Assembly: GCF_011064545.1 (NCBI RefSeq)
Contig: NZ_JAAMFG010000036.1
Coordinates: forward strand, 62,001-126,000
Direction: 5' to 3'
DNA length: 64,000 bases
Origin: Wenzhouxiangella sp. XN24
GTDB taxonomy: Bacteria; Pseudomonadota; Gammaproteobacteria; Steroidobacterales; XN24
Shown here: positions 1 to 9,587 of the stretch, one piece after another
Layout of the letters: the number at the start of each line of letters is the position of its first letter
Position numbering within the stretch: the first letter of the stretch is position 1
Translations under genes and position numbers: made by a program
Notes under the pieces: model-generated
The model's input: the letters and a program-made list of their open reading frames with translations, nothing else
The model's database searches: none
What the model was told of the DNA's origin: nothing

Positions 1-1764
1 GTGTCTTACGCTCGCGCGGACCGGGACCGGGTCGCCCCGCTGGTGGCCGCGATCGTGGCGAAGGGCTGGTCGGTGTGGTGGGATCCGGAGATCACGCCGG
101 GCCAGGAATTCGACGACCAGATCGATGCAGAGATCGATGCCGCCAAGGCCGTCATGGTGGTCTGGACACCGACCTCGGTGGCCTCGCGCTGGGTGCGCGG
201 CGAAGCCCGCGAGGCGGCGGACCGGGGCATCCTGGTGCCGGTGCGCTTCGACAAGGCCCGCCTGCCGATGGACGTGCGCGCCATCCACACGACGGACCTC
301 GACGACTGGGCCGGGGATCCCGCCAGCCCGCCGGCACGCGAGTTCCTGCACGCGCTGGGCGCGATGATCGCGCGCGCGCCCACCAAGGCCGTCAGCGCCG
401 CACCCGGCGTGACCCCCGAAGCCGAAAAGCCCAAGGCATTGTTCACGATCTGCGTCCTGCCCTTCACGAACATGAGCGGCGACTCCGAGCAGGAGTACTT
501 CAGCGACGGCATCACCGAGGATGTCATCACCGACCTGAGCAAGGTGTCGGCGCTGGCGATCATTTCGCGCAACAGTGCGTTCCGCTACAAGGGCACGCAT
601 GTCGACATCCCCAAGGTGGCCAGCGAGCTGAAAGTCAGCCACGTGCTGGAAGGCAGCGTGCGCAAGGCGGGCGGCCGGGTACGCATCAGCGCACAGCTGG
701 TGGACGCCACGACCAACAACCATATCTGGGCCGAGCGCTACGACCGCGACTCGAGCGACATCTTCGCCCTGCAGGACGAAATTTCGGAGGCCATCGTCAA
801 GGCGCTCCGGCTCACGCTGCTGCCCAGGGAAAAGAAGGCCATCGAGCGGCGCGGCACCGACAATGCCGAGGCCCACAACCTCTACCTGATGGCGCGCCAG
901 ACCCATGTCACCGGACAGGAAGCCTCGGCGAGATCAGCGGAGGCGATCGTGCGCCTGTGCACCCGCACCGTGGAGATCGATCCGAACTATGCGGAGGCCT
1001 GGGCGCTGATGGCCATCGGCCACATGAAGCTGCGCGACGCCCGGCAAGGTTATGGCGACGAGGGCATGGTGGCCGCGGAGCGGGCCCTGGCGCTCAATCC
1101 CGACCTGGCGGAGGCGCATGCGGTCAAAGCGCAACTGCTGCTGTCCGACGGCAATCCGGACGCCGCCGCCAGGGAAGTCGAGATCGCCTACAAGCTCAAT
1201 CCCGAGTCCTACGAGGTGAACCGCTCGGCCGGGCGCCTGAACTACCAGCTCCATCGCTACGAGGATGCGGTCCGTTTCTACGAGAAATCCACGGGGCTGA
1301 TGGAAGCCGATCTGAATTCCCCGTCCATGCTGGTCAGCGCTTACACCGCCCTGGGCGATGACGCGAATATGCGGCGCGCGGCCGAAGTCGCGCTCAAGCG
1401 TGCGGAGACCGTCCTGGCGCACGACCAGAACAACTCGATGGTGGCGGGTTACAGCGCCTATGCCCTGGCTGCGCTCGGCCAGGGCGAGCGGGCCAAGGCG
1501 CGCATGGAACGTGCGCTACTGATCGACCCGGAAAACTGGAACATGCGCTACAACTTCGGTTGCGCCTTGTGCACCTATCTCGCGGACAAGGAAGCGGCAC
1601 TGGACATGCTCACCCCGGTCTTCGCGTGCATCACGGACAGTTCCCTGCTGTATGCCAAGGCGGATCCGGATCTCGACCTGCTGCGTGACGATCCGCGTTT
1701 TCACGCCATGATCGCCGATGCGGAGACGCGCCTGGCCGGCGAAGCCGAGCCGCCCGCAGCCTGA
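1..1764 (+). CDS. TIR / TolB-like / TPR protein, 5' end cut by window
   Basis: A TIR domain (about residues 1-115 of the visible part) is followed by a TolB/FlgO-like domain (about 140-280, beginning CVLPFTNMSGD) and TPR repeats to the end. TIR domains are protein-interaction or NAD-cleaving modules, and the SARM1-type W-x-x-x-E motif is present here as WVRGE, with the glutamate at visible residue 68. The paralogue at 50680-52410 starts MADIFISYS, so the GTG at base 1 most likely encodes an internal valine and about five codons lie outside the window. No signal peptide or membrane segment is seen, so the protein is probably cytoplasmic. A second TIR/TPR gene follows 133 bp downstream. The role (signalling, defence or scaffold) is unknown. 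The TolB-like/TPR part resembles the C-terminal half of some bacterial adenylate-cyclase-like proteins, but no cyclase domain is present. Confidence 0.85.
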   Translation: MSYARADRDRVAPLVAAIVAKGWSVWWDPEITPGQEFDDQIDAEIDAAKAVMVVWTPTSVASRWVRGEAREAADRGILVPVRFDKARLPMDVRAIHTTDLDDWAGDPASPPAREFLHALGAMIARAPTKAVSAAPGVTPEAEKPKALFTICVLPFTNMSGDSEQEYFSDGITEDVITDLSKVSALAIISRNSAFRYKGTHVDIPKVASELKVSHVLEGSVRKAGGRVRISAQLVDATTNNHIWAERYDRDSSDIFALQDEISEAIVKALRLTLLPREKKAIERRGTDNAEAHNLYLMARQTHVTGQEASARSAEAIVRLCTRTVEIDPNYAEAWALMAIGHMKLRDARQGYGDEGMVAAERALALNPDLAEAHAVKAQLLLSDGNPDAAAREVEIAYKLNPESYEVNRSAGRLNYQLHRYEDAVRFYEKSTGLMEADLNSPSMLVSAYTALGDDANMRRAAEVALKRAETVLAHDQNNSMVAGYSAYALAALGQGERAKARMERALLIDPENWNMRYNFGCALCTYLADKEAALDMLTPVFACITDSSLLYAKADPDLDLLRDDPRFHAMIADAETRLAGEAEPPAA

Positions 1765-1897
1765 TCTTCGCGCCGCGGCGCAGCATGCTTCTCAGTGCCC
1801 GGCCATTCAGCTACCCTTGGCGGCCAGGGACCACGAGGCCCGGAGCGATTACCCCGCCTCGCTTGGACCCGCCAGGCCAACAAAAACAGGCGATCTT

Positions 1898-3676
1898 GTG
1901 ACACAACAGGCCGACGTATTCATCAGCTATTCGCGCGAGGACAACGACAAGGTCCTCGCCCTGGCGGAAAAGCTGCGCGCCGCGGGCGTGGCGGTCTGGA
2001 TGGACGTCGGCGGCATCGACGCGGCGACGATGTGGAGCGAGGAGATCGTCAACGCGCTGGACAACGCCAAGGCGCTCCTGCTCATGGTCACCCCCTCCGC
2101 GGTCAACTCGCACAACGTGGCCAAGGAAGTGATCCTCACCAGCGAGCGCAAGGGGCACATCCTGCCGGTGCATCTCGAGCCGACCCAGATCCCGGCGGGC
2201 CTCAAGTACCAGCTCGCGGGCATACAGCACATCGAGTATTTCCAGGGCGACCCGGACGAAAACCTGCGCGTCATCGTGCGCTCGCTCGAGCGGATCGGCG
2301 TCACCGTCCAGCAGGGCAAGGCCCTCACCGAGCTCGAGCCGCGGGCCATCGAGGCCGTCGACCAGCCGTCGCCCGACCCGGACCATCCCATCGAGCCCGG
2401 CGCGCTGGCGGTGCTGCCCTTCCACAACATCAGCCCCGACGAAGAGACCGACTATTTCAGCGACGGACTCACCGAGGAGCTCATCGCACGCCTGTCGCTG
2501 GTGAGCGAGATCGACCTGATCTCGCGCTGGGCGTCCATGCAGTTCAAGGACACGAAGCAGGACATCCGGGTCATCGCCAGGGAGCTGGGGGCCCGTTATG
2601 TCGTGGGCGGCAGCGTGCGGCGGTTTCGCGACTCCGTGCGCATCACCGTGCAGCTGGTGGACGCCGGGACCAACCGGCAACTCTGGGGCAACACCTACAA
2701 GGGCAAGCTGGACGACATCTTCGACATCCAGGAGCAGGTGGCGAAGCAGATCGTCGAGGCGCTGAAGCTGCGGCTGAGTTTCTCCGAGGAAGTCTCGCTG
2801 ACCAAGCGCCAGACCGTGAACGCGAATGCCTACGACCTGTATCTGCGCGGCCAGGACTACCTGTATCGCCTCACGAAGCGCAGCGTCGAGTACGCCATCC
2901 AGCTGTTCGAGAAAGCCATCGAGCTGGACCCGCGCTACGCCGCCGCCTATGCCGCCTGCTCCAGCGCATACGGCCAGATGTACCAGTATTTCTCACGAGA
3001 AGAAGAGTATCGGACCAAGGCCCAGGAACTCAGCTTCAAGGCGCTGATGTACGACAACAACCTGCCCGAGGCCTACACCGCCATGGGCCTGTCGTATTTC
3101 AGCTGGGGCAAGTTCGACGAGGCCGCGGAATCGGGCCGCAAGGCCATCGAGCTCAACCCCGACGATTTCATCGCCTACTGGACGCTCAGCAGGATCCATC
3201 TCACGCTCGGCAACGCGGTGGAAGCCGCCAAGCTGTGCCGCCGGGTGATCGAGCTGAAGCCCCGTTTCTACGTGGCGTATGCGGACCTGAGGATGGCGCT
3301 GCAGGTCATGGGCGATAAAGAGGAAGCGGACACCCTGGGGGTCGAGCTCGCCGATGATGTGCTGCCGACCTACCTGCTGCAGAACCCCGATGACTCCCGT
3401 GCCCGGATGTTCTACGCCATCACCCTGGCGGAACTCGACCGGCGTGATCAGGCCGTCGTGGAAGGCACCACGGCGCTCGAGATGAGCCCCGGCGATTCAG
3501 TGATGCTGTACAACGGCGCCTGCCTGTATGCCCAGCTGGGTGAGACGAGGAAAGCCGTGGACGCGCTGCGCCAGGCCATCGCCGGCGGCACCGACATCCC
3601 GGGCTGGACGAAGAACGATCCCGATCTCGATCCCCTGAGGGAAGATCCGGAGTTCATCGCGCTGACGAGTGGTTAA
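1898..3676 (+). CDS. TIR / TolB-like / TPR protein
   Basis: This 592-residue protein has an N-terminal TIR domain (about 5-125, ADVFISYSRED), a TolB/FlgO-like domain (about 168-300, LAVLPFHNISPDEETDYFSDG) and at least five TPR units. GTG 1898 is chosen as start because it places the TIR fold seven residues in, as in related proteins; the open frame extends further upstream to 1718 but that part has no TIR-like sequence and overlaps the preceding gene. The usual W of the W-x-x-x-E motif is replaced by N (NVAKE), with the glutamate kept at residue 77, so this TIR is of a different subtype from the upstream one. The two tandem genes are not recent duplicates. Predicted to be cytoplasmic; function unknown. 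Confidence 0.85.
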   Translation: MTQQADVFISYSREDNDKVLALAEKLRAAGVAVWMDVGGIDAATMWSEEIVNALDNAKALLLMVTPSAVNSHNVAKEVILTSERKGHILPVHLEPTQIPAGLKYQLAGIQHIEYFQGDPDENLRVIVRSLERIGVTVQQGKALTELEPRAIEAVDQPSPDPDHPIEPGALAVLPFHNISPDEETDYFSDGLTEELIARLSLVSEIDLISRWASMQFKDTKQDIRVIARELGARYVVGGSVRRFRDSVRITVQLVDAGTNRQLWGNTYKGKLDDIFDIQEQVAKQIVEALKLRLSFSEEVSLTKRQTVNANAYDLYLRGQDYLYRLTKRSVEYAIQLFEKAIELDPRYAAAYAACSSAYGQMYQYFSREEEYRTKAQELSFKALMYDNNLPEAYTAMGLSYFSWGKFDEAAESGRKAIELNPDDFIAYWTLSRIHLTLGNAVEAAKLCRRVIELKPRFYVAYADLRMALQVMGDKEEADTLGVELADDVLPTYLLQNPDDSRARMFYAITLAELDRRDQAVVEGTTALEMSPGDSVMLYNGACLYAQLGETRKAVDALRQAIAGGTDIPGWTKNDPDLDPLREDPEFIALTSG

Positions 3677-3722
3677 CTGCGCAATAAATATTCCCGCCGC
3701 CGGGTTTGCTTATCGTCCGTTC

Positions 3723-4862
3723 ATGCCTGGAAGGCGTTTCAGACTGCTCGCGTGGCTCGCCGTGGGAGGCCTGCTGCAGGGTTGTGGTGGCGGCTCGAAT
3801 CCGGCGCCCCTGCCGCCGCCCGCGACCGACACCAGGACCTACGAGCTCGGTTTCACCCCCTGGCCCTATGCCGCGAGCCCGGACGCCGTCAATTTCGTGT
3901 ACTCGGAGATTGCTGCGCGGGGCGACTTCATTGCCCACCATCTCGACGCCGGCATTCCTTGGCAGGAAGCCCTCGACGGGATCCCGTATCCGGCGGCAGT
4001 CGAGGATGAAATCCGGACGCGGCTGGACCGGACTCCCGCCGGCATGCGCACCTACCTGGCATTGAGCCCCCTGAACGGCGCCCGGGACGGGCTGGCGAGC
4101 TACTGGGGCGACGCGACCAACCAGCCGCTGCCGCCGCCATGGGACACGCGCTCGCTGGACGACCCGGCCGTGATCACCGCCTACACGAACTTCGCCGCGG
4201 ACCTGGTCCGGCGTTTCACCCCCGAGTATTTCAACCTGGGCATCGAGGTCAGCGAACTCGCTTTGAACGACATCGCCGCCTTCGACAGCCTGGTGGCTTT
4301 CACGGCCGCCGTGGCCGGCGCGTTGCGCGCCGAGTTCCCGGATGTTCAGCTCATGGCGAGCGTTGCGCTCAAGTCGCCGGACTCTCCCGAGACGGCCATC
4401 CTGCGCGCGGCACTGCCGGATTTGCTCACGCATGTCGACGCCGTCGGCATCAGCGTCTATCCCTTCGTGTTCTTCGACCATGAGAACCGCGGCGACCCGG
4501 CCAGCCTCCCGCCCGACTGGCTGTCCCAGGTCACGGCGCTGGCCGGGGGCAAACCGGTCGCAATCGCCGAGACCGGCTGGCCGGCGGAGCGGCTCACGAT
4601 CCCGGCCTTCGGCGTCGACATCGCTAGCGACGCCGCAAGGCAGGACGCCTATCTCGGACGTCTCTTCGCCGCGGCCGCGTCGCTGGACGCGCAGTTCATC
4701 GTGTGGTTCTTCCTCGCAGACTACGACTCGCTGTGGAACGACCTGCTGCAACAGGATCCGATCGCACGGATCTGGCGCGACACCGGCCTTTACGACGAAA
4801 ACCTGAATCCGCGCCCGGCCCTGGATACGTGGACGACCGAGCTCGACCGCCCGCTCGAGTAG
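3723..4862 (+). CDS. TIM-barrel glycosidase-like lipoprotein
   Basis: A 379-residue predicted lipoprotein. The signal peptide ends in a lipobox with lipidated Cys21 (LLQGC), followed by a Gly/Pro-rich linker. The rest resembles clan GH-A glycoside hydrolases, closest in feel to GH53/GH17. Two carboxylate motifs have the expected spacing: GIEVSE (E175 or E178, possible acid/base) and IAETGWP (E283, nucleophile position on strand beta-7). ATG 3723 is preferred over the in-frame start at 3669 because it gives a proper signal peptide and does not overlap the previous gene. The substrate cannot be read from sequence. It lies 46 bp after the TIR gene on the same strand and could be co-transcribed, though a functional link is doubtful. 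Confidence 0.65.
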   Translation: MPGRRFRLLAWLAVGGLLQGCGGGSNPAPLPPPATDTRTYELGFTPWPYAASPDAVNFVYSEIAARGDFIAHHLDAGIPWQEALDGIPYPAAVEDEIRTRLDRTPAGMRTYLALSPLNGARDGLASYWGDATNQPLPPPWDTRSLDDPAVITAYTNFAADLVRRFTPEYFNLGIEVSELALNDIAAFDSLVAFTAAVAGALRAEFPDVQLMASVALKSPDSPETAILRAALPDLLTHVDAVGISVYPFVFFDHENRGDPASLPPDWLSQVTALAGGKPVAIAETGWPAERLTIPAFGVDIASDAARQDAYLGRLFAAAASLDAQFIVWFFLADYDSLWNDLLQQDPIARIWRDTGLYDENLNPRPALDTWTTELDRPLE

Positions 4863-5052
4863 TCCGCCGGGCGGCGTGCCGTAACAGGCGCTTCAGGGAC
4901 CGGCGTCGAGCATCCTTCCTCCTGGTGTTCTGGATTGAAATGCCCACTGGGCGAACGCGTTAGCGCATTTGCCAGAACCGTTTCTTTGGTGGCAACGACG
5001 GTGACTGGCAAGCCAAACCCCACCCACCCTGAACAGCTGGTTTGTTTCTCAG

Positions 5053-5994
5053 CTACTTGAAGACCACCGGCTTTTGCCGCTGCCTGTCGATGCTCAGGGT
5101 AAAAATATCCGGCCTGGAGTAATGTCCCGCCACATCGAGGGCGCGTTTGGCATTCACCGCGCTTTTCGCATCCACCTCGGCAAACAGGATGCCCTTTTTC
5201 TCCCGCATCGGGCCTGCCACAATTTTCCCACCAGGCATGATGACAGTGGAGTCGCCGGCATTGATCCAGTCTTCCGAGTCCGGGTAGATCACTTCCCTCT
5301 CCGGGAAACTGGACGGGATATCTTCTCGGGTCAGTGCGACGCCGCAAGATATAACCCAGCAGCGACCTTCACGGGCGATATGCTGCATAGTGCCGATCCA
5401 GGCATCACCACAGTCGTAGGTCGGTGCGACATAGAGTTGCACTCCCTGGCTATAGAGCGCATACCGCGCCAAGGGCATATAGTTTTCCCAACACAGCAAG
5501 GTTCCGATCTTGCCGACCGGCGTATCGACGACATTCAGGCCGGATCCATCACCGAAACCCCAGACCATTCGCTCCGGATTCGTTGGCATGAGCTTTCGAT
5601 GCCGGTTCAGAATAGTGCCGTCATCACCAATGACCACCACCGTGTTGTAGAGCGTAGCCTGGCTCAGTTCGTCGTCTCTTTCGTTCAAGCCACAGACTAT
5701 CGTGACCTTGTGCCTTCTCGCGGCCTGGCACAGAGAATCCAGGTCACCGGCACGGAGATTGACTGAACTGCCCAGCAGACGCGTGTGCAAATCTTCGCTA
5801 AGCCCCCAGTCACTTCCGGGCCGAAGCCGCCAGATCCATGCCGGATACCCTGATATGAAAGCCTCAGGGAACACGACCAGCCTGGCGCCCCCTTTTGCCG
5901 CCGTTTCAACCCGATCGATGGCTAGCTCGATCGTTTTCTCACGATCGAGGAATACCGGAGATTCTTGTACGACCGCAATTTTTCCCACCAGCAT
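5053..5994 (-). CDS. Nitrilase (carbon-nitrogen hydrolase)
   Basis: A 313-residue member of the nitrilase superfamily, which hydrolyses nitriles to carboxylic acid and ammonia in the cytoplasm. The Glu-Lys-Cys triad is complete: E44 (VVFPEAF), K134 (HRKLMPT) and C168 (LLCWENY). The AFISGYP and CWENY contexts match true nitrilases (EC 3.5.5.1) better than amidases or N-carbamoylases. An AGAGAGGA ribosome-binding sequence directly abuts the ATG at 5994. The GTG two codons later (5988) has normal spacing from it and may be the real start, giving 311 residues. The gene is flanked by about 190-240 bp of non-coding DNA on each side and stands alone. Confidence 0.88.
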   Translation of the reverse strand: MLVGKIAVVQESPVFLDREKTIELAIDRVETAAKGGARLVVFPEAFISGYPAWIWRLRPGSDWGLSEDLHTRLLGSSVNLRAGDLDSLCQAARRHKVTIVCGLNERDDELSQATLYNTVVVIGDDGTILNRHRKLMPTNPERMVWGFGDGSGLNVVDTPVGKIGTLLCWENYMPLARYALYSQGVQLYVAPTYDCGDAWIGTMQHIAREGRCWVISCGVALTREDIPSSFPEREVIYPDSEDWINAGDSTVIMPGGKIVAGPMREKKGILFAEVDAKSAVNAKRALDVAGHYSRPDIFTLSIDRQRQKPVVFK

Positions 5995-6237
5995 TCCTCT
6001 CTATGACGACCGAAATCGGCTCGACGTTTGCGCCCTGACGGCAGAATCATGTCGCGGGAAGACCGGATCATCGAGTTCGCTCAAGAACCACCTGACCGCA
6101 GCATAGAAATACCCTTTCACACGACATTGCGCCGCTTCGGCTCCACGCACAAGCCCGGCTGGCCCACGTCGGGCTTCATTCTCATGCGTCATCTAAGCTA
6201 GTTGGAGCCAGAATCGATGATTCGACGAGGATGGATC

Positions 6238-6963
6238 ATGCTATCAGCCGACTCTCCACCCCGATTCAAGCTCTACTACTGGCCGATTCCGTTCCGGGGT
6301 TGTTTCGTCAGTTACCTGTTCGCCTACCGCGACGTCCCGCTGCTCGTGGAATCGGGATTCGAGACGAACGCAGACCTGAAGAACCGGCCCCCGGACGAGC
6401 AGGACGTCCCCTACATGGGTCCGCCCATGCTGCATGACCTCGAGTCCGGTCGCGCGCTGAGCCAGATGCCGGCCATCGTCCTGTACGTGGCTCCCGGGCT
6501 GGACCTGATGCCTTCGGACCCGTTCGAGGTGGCCTCGTGCATGAAGGTGCTGATGGACTGCAACGACGTTCTGATGGAGATCTGCCGCTACAACGGCTCT
6601 TCCATGTGGACGCGAGACGAATGGAAGTCTTTCCGCTCTACGCGTCTGCCTCGCTGGATGCGAATCTTCGAGGAGTCGCTACAGCGCGGATTCATCGGCC
6701 AGGCCGCGCCCAGTTTCGCCGACATCGGCGTCTATGCGCTGTTCGGCAACATGACGCGCTGCCTGCCGCAAGTCGAGCCCGACCTGCGTCAGCACGCGCC
6801 GGGCATTCATGCCCTGTGCCGGAAGATCGGCGCAGAGCCATCGCTGGCCAGGTATGTCGCGCAGCAAGAACAGGAGTACGGCAAGCTTTATTGCGGCGGC
6901 CAGATCGAGCAGTCCATCCGAAAGATGCTGGAGCTGGATGCGAAGGCCGGTTCACCCGGCTGA
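6238..6963 (+). CDS. Glutathione S-transferase-like protein
   Basis: A 241-residue protein with an N-terminal thioredoxin-like region (LYYWPIPFRG...MPAIVLYVA) and an all-helical C-terminal region containing the GST-C-like stretch APSFADIGVYALFGNM. GSTs conjugate glutathione to electrophiles or act as binding proteins. ATG 6238 is chosen because CGAGGA lies eight bases upstream. ATG 6217 and TTG 6202 are in frame alternatives that add 7 or 12 residues. The glutathione-binding residue is not obvious, so catalytic activity is uncertain. It is convergent with the Sua5/TsaC gene and ends four bases from it. Confidence 0.7.
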   Translation: MLSADSPPRFKLYYWPIPFRGCFVSYLFAYRDVPLLVESGFETNADLKNRPPDEQDVPYMGPPMLHDLESGRALSQMPAIVLYVAPGLDLMPSDPFEVASCMKVLMDCNDVLMEICRYNGSSMWTRDEWKSFRSTRLPRWMRIFEESLQRGFIGQAAPSFADIGVYALFGNMTRCLPQVEPDLRQHAPGIHALCRKIGAEPSLARYVAQQEQEYGKLYCGGQIEQSIRKMLELDAKAGSPG

Positions 6964-6967
6964 CACT

Positions 6968-7966
6968 TTAGGGCGAACGGCTCGCAGCGCGCGTGAGGCG
7001 ATCCCGCACCGCCAGCCAATCCGGCGTCGCCGGCGGCGCCTCCACCAGGATCAGTTCGTGGCCGACTGCGTCGAGCCGGCGCAGCGTGGCGTACAGCAGG
7101 CGACCGTATTCCGCAGCATTCGCCGGCATCGCAGTCACCGCGGCGCCGGCGGCCTCGGCGGCGGCTATGGCGTCGGGGCTGTGCGCGACGACGCCGATGC
7201 GCGGGCCGGCAGCGCCCGCGACTGTCCCGGCAAAGCGCTCCCGGAGGCCGTCCGCGGCGATGAGTTCGAGCGGCGTGGCCGGAGCGTAATGCGAGGCGAG
7301 CCGTCCGGGCGCGCGCAGGTCCCGCGGCGGGGGGTCGACCGGTCGCCCGAGCACGGCCTCGAGCTCGGCCACGGTGACGCCGCCGGGACGCAGCAAAGCC
7401 GGCTGGTCATCAATGAGGCTCAGGATGGTGGACTCGAGGCCGACCCGGCAGGGACCGGCGTCAAGGATCATGTCCACCTCGTCCCCTAGCTCGGCCAGCA
7501 CATGCGCCGCCGTGGTCGGGGAGACGCGGCCGAAGCGGTTGGCCGACGGCGCCGCCAGCGCTCCCGCCGCAGCGATCAGTTCACGCGCCACCGGCTGGTC
7601 CGGCACGCGCAGCGCCACCGAGTCCTGCCCGCCGGTGACCTCGTCGGGCACCTCCGGGCGGCGCGGCAGCACCAGGGTGAGCGGGCCGGGCCAGAAGCGC
7701 CCGGCCAGCCGCCATGCCGACTCCGGGATCTCGCGCGCCCAGTCCGTCAGGGCGTCGGACGAGTGCAGGTGGACGATGAGCGGATGGTTCGCCGGCCGGC
7801 GCTTGATGGCGAACACCCGGCTCACTGCCGCCGGATTCATCGCCACGGCGCCCAGTCCGTAGACGGTCTCGGTCGGGATCGCCACCACTCCGCCCTCGCG
7901 GAGCAGCCGCGCCGCTGCGGCGACGGCTGCGGGCGATACCGGCACGGGTGCAATGATGGCCGTCAT
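6968..7966 (-). CDS. tsaC: Threonylcarbamoyl-AMP synthase (Sua5/TsaC)
   Basis: A 332-residue Sua5-type enzyme that makes L-threonylcarbamoyladenylate from threonine, bicarbonate and ATP, the first step of the t6A37 tRNA modification. The YrdC domain (about 15-205) shows the family signatures GGVVAIPTETVYGLG, the K-R-x nucleotide site (KRRPANHPLIVHL) and SAN (APSANRFG). The extra C-terminal domain (about 225-330) separates Sua5 from the shorter single-domain TsaC. It starts 10 bases after the stop of the SDR gene on the same strand, so the two are probably co-transcribed. Confidence 0.93.
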   Translation of the reverse strand: MTAIIAPVPVSPAAVAAAARLLREGGVVAIPTETVYGLGAVAMNPAAVSRVFAIKRRPANHPLIVHLHSSDALTDWAREIPESAWRLAGRFWPGPLTLVLPRRPEVPDEVTGGQDSVALRVPDQPVARELIAAAGALAAPSANRFGRVSPTTAAHVLAELGDEVDMILDAGPCRVGLESTILSLIDDQPALLRPGGVTVAELEAVLGRPVDPPPRDLRAPGRLASHYAPATPLELIAADGLRERFAGTVAGAAGPRIGVVAHSPDAIAAAEAAGAAVTAMPANAAEYGRLLYATLRRLDAVGHELILVEAPPATPDWLAVRDRLTRAASRSP

Positions 7967-7976
7967 CGGGCCGCCA

Positions 7977-8753
7977 TCACGCCGCCGTCAGCCCGCCGTC
8001 GATCATGTGGATGCCGCCCGTGCAATACGAGGACTCGTCGCTGGCGAGGAACAACGCCAGGTTCGCAACCTCTTCGTTCGTGCCGTAGCGGTTCATCGCG
8101 ATACCCGCCATGACCATGACCCGGATCCCGTCTGGATCGTCGGGAAGGATCTGTTCCTCGAGAGAGCGGATCATGCGGTTGTCGATCGGTCCCGGGCCGA
8201 TCGCATTGACGCGGATCCCCGTCGTCGCAAGCTCGTTGGCCGCCGTCTTCACGAGGCCGTTCACCGCGTGCTTGCTTGCGTTGTAGGGCGCCATCTCGCG
8301 CGGCCCGACGACGCCGGCGATTGACGACAGGGCGATCATGGAGCCGCCGCCCCGTTGCTGCATCGGCGCGACACAGTGCTTCATCCACAACCACACGCCG
8401 ATCACGTTGGTGCGCAGGCATTCCTCGAAGTTCGCGACGGTCTGTCGCTCGATCGGCGCGGTCCGTCCCTCGGTGCCCGCGTTTGCAATGAGAATATCCA
8501 CCCCGCCGAAGCGGTCGATGGTCGCAGCCACGGCGGCCGCGGCAGCTTCTTCATCCGTCACGTCGGCGACGAATGTCGCGGTGGCGCTGAAATCAGCCAG
8601 CCGCTCTGCGGTGGCCGCGAGCTTTTCAGCCGAGCGCCCCACCAGCATGACGCCGGCGCCCTCCTGCAGGAACCGCCTGGCCGTCGCTTCGCCGATGCCG
8701 CCGGTCGCGCCGGTGATGATTGCTACTTTGTTCGCGAGTCGCGTCCCTGGCAT
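7977..8753 (-). CDS. Short-chain dehydrogenase/reductase
   Basis: A 258-residue classical SDR oxidoreductase using NAD(P)(H). The cofactor loop TGATGGIG (near residue 15), NAG (near 92), the catalytic Ser in ALSSIAG and the YNASK active-site pair are all present, and the C-terminal IDGGLTA is typical. The start at 8753 is preceded by AGGGAG, a good ribosome-binding site. The same frame is open for another 266 codons upstream, but that part overlaps the FMN reductase gene in antisense and is not coding. The substrate is unknown. Together with the downstream tsaC gene it forms a two-gene unit. Confidence 0.9.
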   Translation of the reverse strand: MPGTRLANKVAIITGATGGIGEATARRFLQEGAGVMLVGRSAEKLAATAERLADFSATATFVADVTDEEAAAAAVAATIDRFGGVDILIANAGTEGRTAPIERQTVANFEECLRTNVIGVWLWMKHCVAPMQQRGGGSMIALSSIAGVVGPREMAPYNASKHAVNGLVKTAANELATTGIRVNAIGPGPIDNRMIRSLEEQILPDDPDGIRVMVMAGIAMNRYGTNEEVANLALFLASDESSYCTGGIHMIDGGLTAA

Positions 8754-8918
8754 GTCGTGCTCCCTGGCCTGGTGTGGAATCGCGCTCGGGAGGCGCGAGG
8801 TGATATCGGCGAGTCGGAGCCTGTATAGCACACCGGGCGGTGCTGCGAACCACGCCAGCAAGCGGTCATGCAAAATGGATATCATTCGACGTATCGACCC
8901 GCTCGAGGAACCCGACCG

Positions 8919-9482
8919 ATGCCCCTGAAGCTCCAGACCATCATCGCCAGCACCCGTCCGGGCCGCATCGGGCCCGCCGTCGGCAGGTGGTTCCATAGCG
9001 TCGCCCAGGCCCAGGGGCGGTTCGAATGCAGTCTCGTGGACCTGGCGGATTTCGCCCTCCCCGTTTACGACGAACCGCAACACCCGAGCAGGCAGGACTA
9101 CAAACATGAACACACCAAGGCATGGTCGCGCAGCGTCGCGGCCGCGGACGCCTACGTGTTCGTCACGCCGGAGTACAATTACTCGCCGCCGCCCTCTCTG
9201 GTGAATGCGCTCGATTACCTTTACGTCGAATGGAATTACAAGCCTTGCGCATTCGTCAGCTACGGGGGGGTCTCGGGCGGCCTGCGCTCCGCCCAGGCGG
9301 CCCGACTGATGGTCAGCACGCTGAAGATGATGCCCCTCCCCGAGGGCGTGATGATCCAGATGCCATGGCAGCAGCTGGATGAAGACAAGCAGTTCAGGGC
9401 AGGGCCGCCGCACGAAGCCTCGGCGATGACCCTTCTGCCGGAACTCGCGAAATGGGCGCAGGCGCTGAAGGCGATGCGCTGA
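8919..9482 (+). CDS. NADPH-dependent FMN reductase family protein
   Basis: A 187-residue flavodoxin-fold protein. The phosphate-binding loop is TIIASTRPGRIG (about 6-17), and the family motif TPEYNYSPPPSLVNALDYL (about 87-105) marks it as an NADPH-dependent FMN reductase / azoreductase-like quinone reductase. ATG 8919 has GAGGA about 10 bases upstream. Divergent from the SDR gene, with 165 bp between the two starts. Probably a cytoplasmic flavin or quinone reductase. Confidence 0.87.
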   Translation: MPLKLQTIIASTRPGRIGPAVGRWFHSVAQAQGRFECSLVDLADFALPVYDEPQHPSRQDYKHEHTKAWSRSVAAADAYVFVTPEYNYSPPPSLVNALDYLYVEWNYKPCAFVSYGGVSGGLRSAQAARLMVSTLKMMPLPEGVMIQMPWQQLDEDKQFRAGPPHEASAMTLLPELAKWAQALKAMR

Positions 9483-9587
9483 TCGGCGTTGCAGCGGTGC
9501 CCGGGGATTCCCGGTGACGAAGAAGAATTCATCGCCCCGCCATGAGGGCAAGGCCGCACGACATTACGCGCCGACAAGTGGAGTGAC

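Noticed and set aside
8754-9551. N-terminal extension of the SDR frame
   Set aside because: Opposite to the FMN reductase gene; the SDR has its own ribosome-binding site at 8753.
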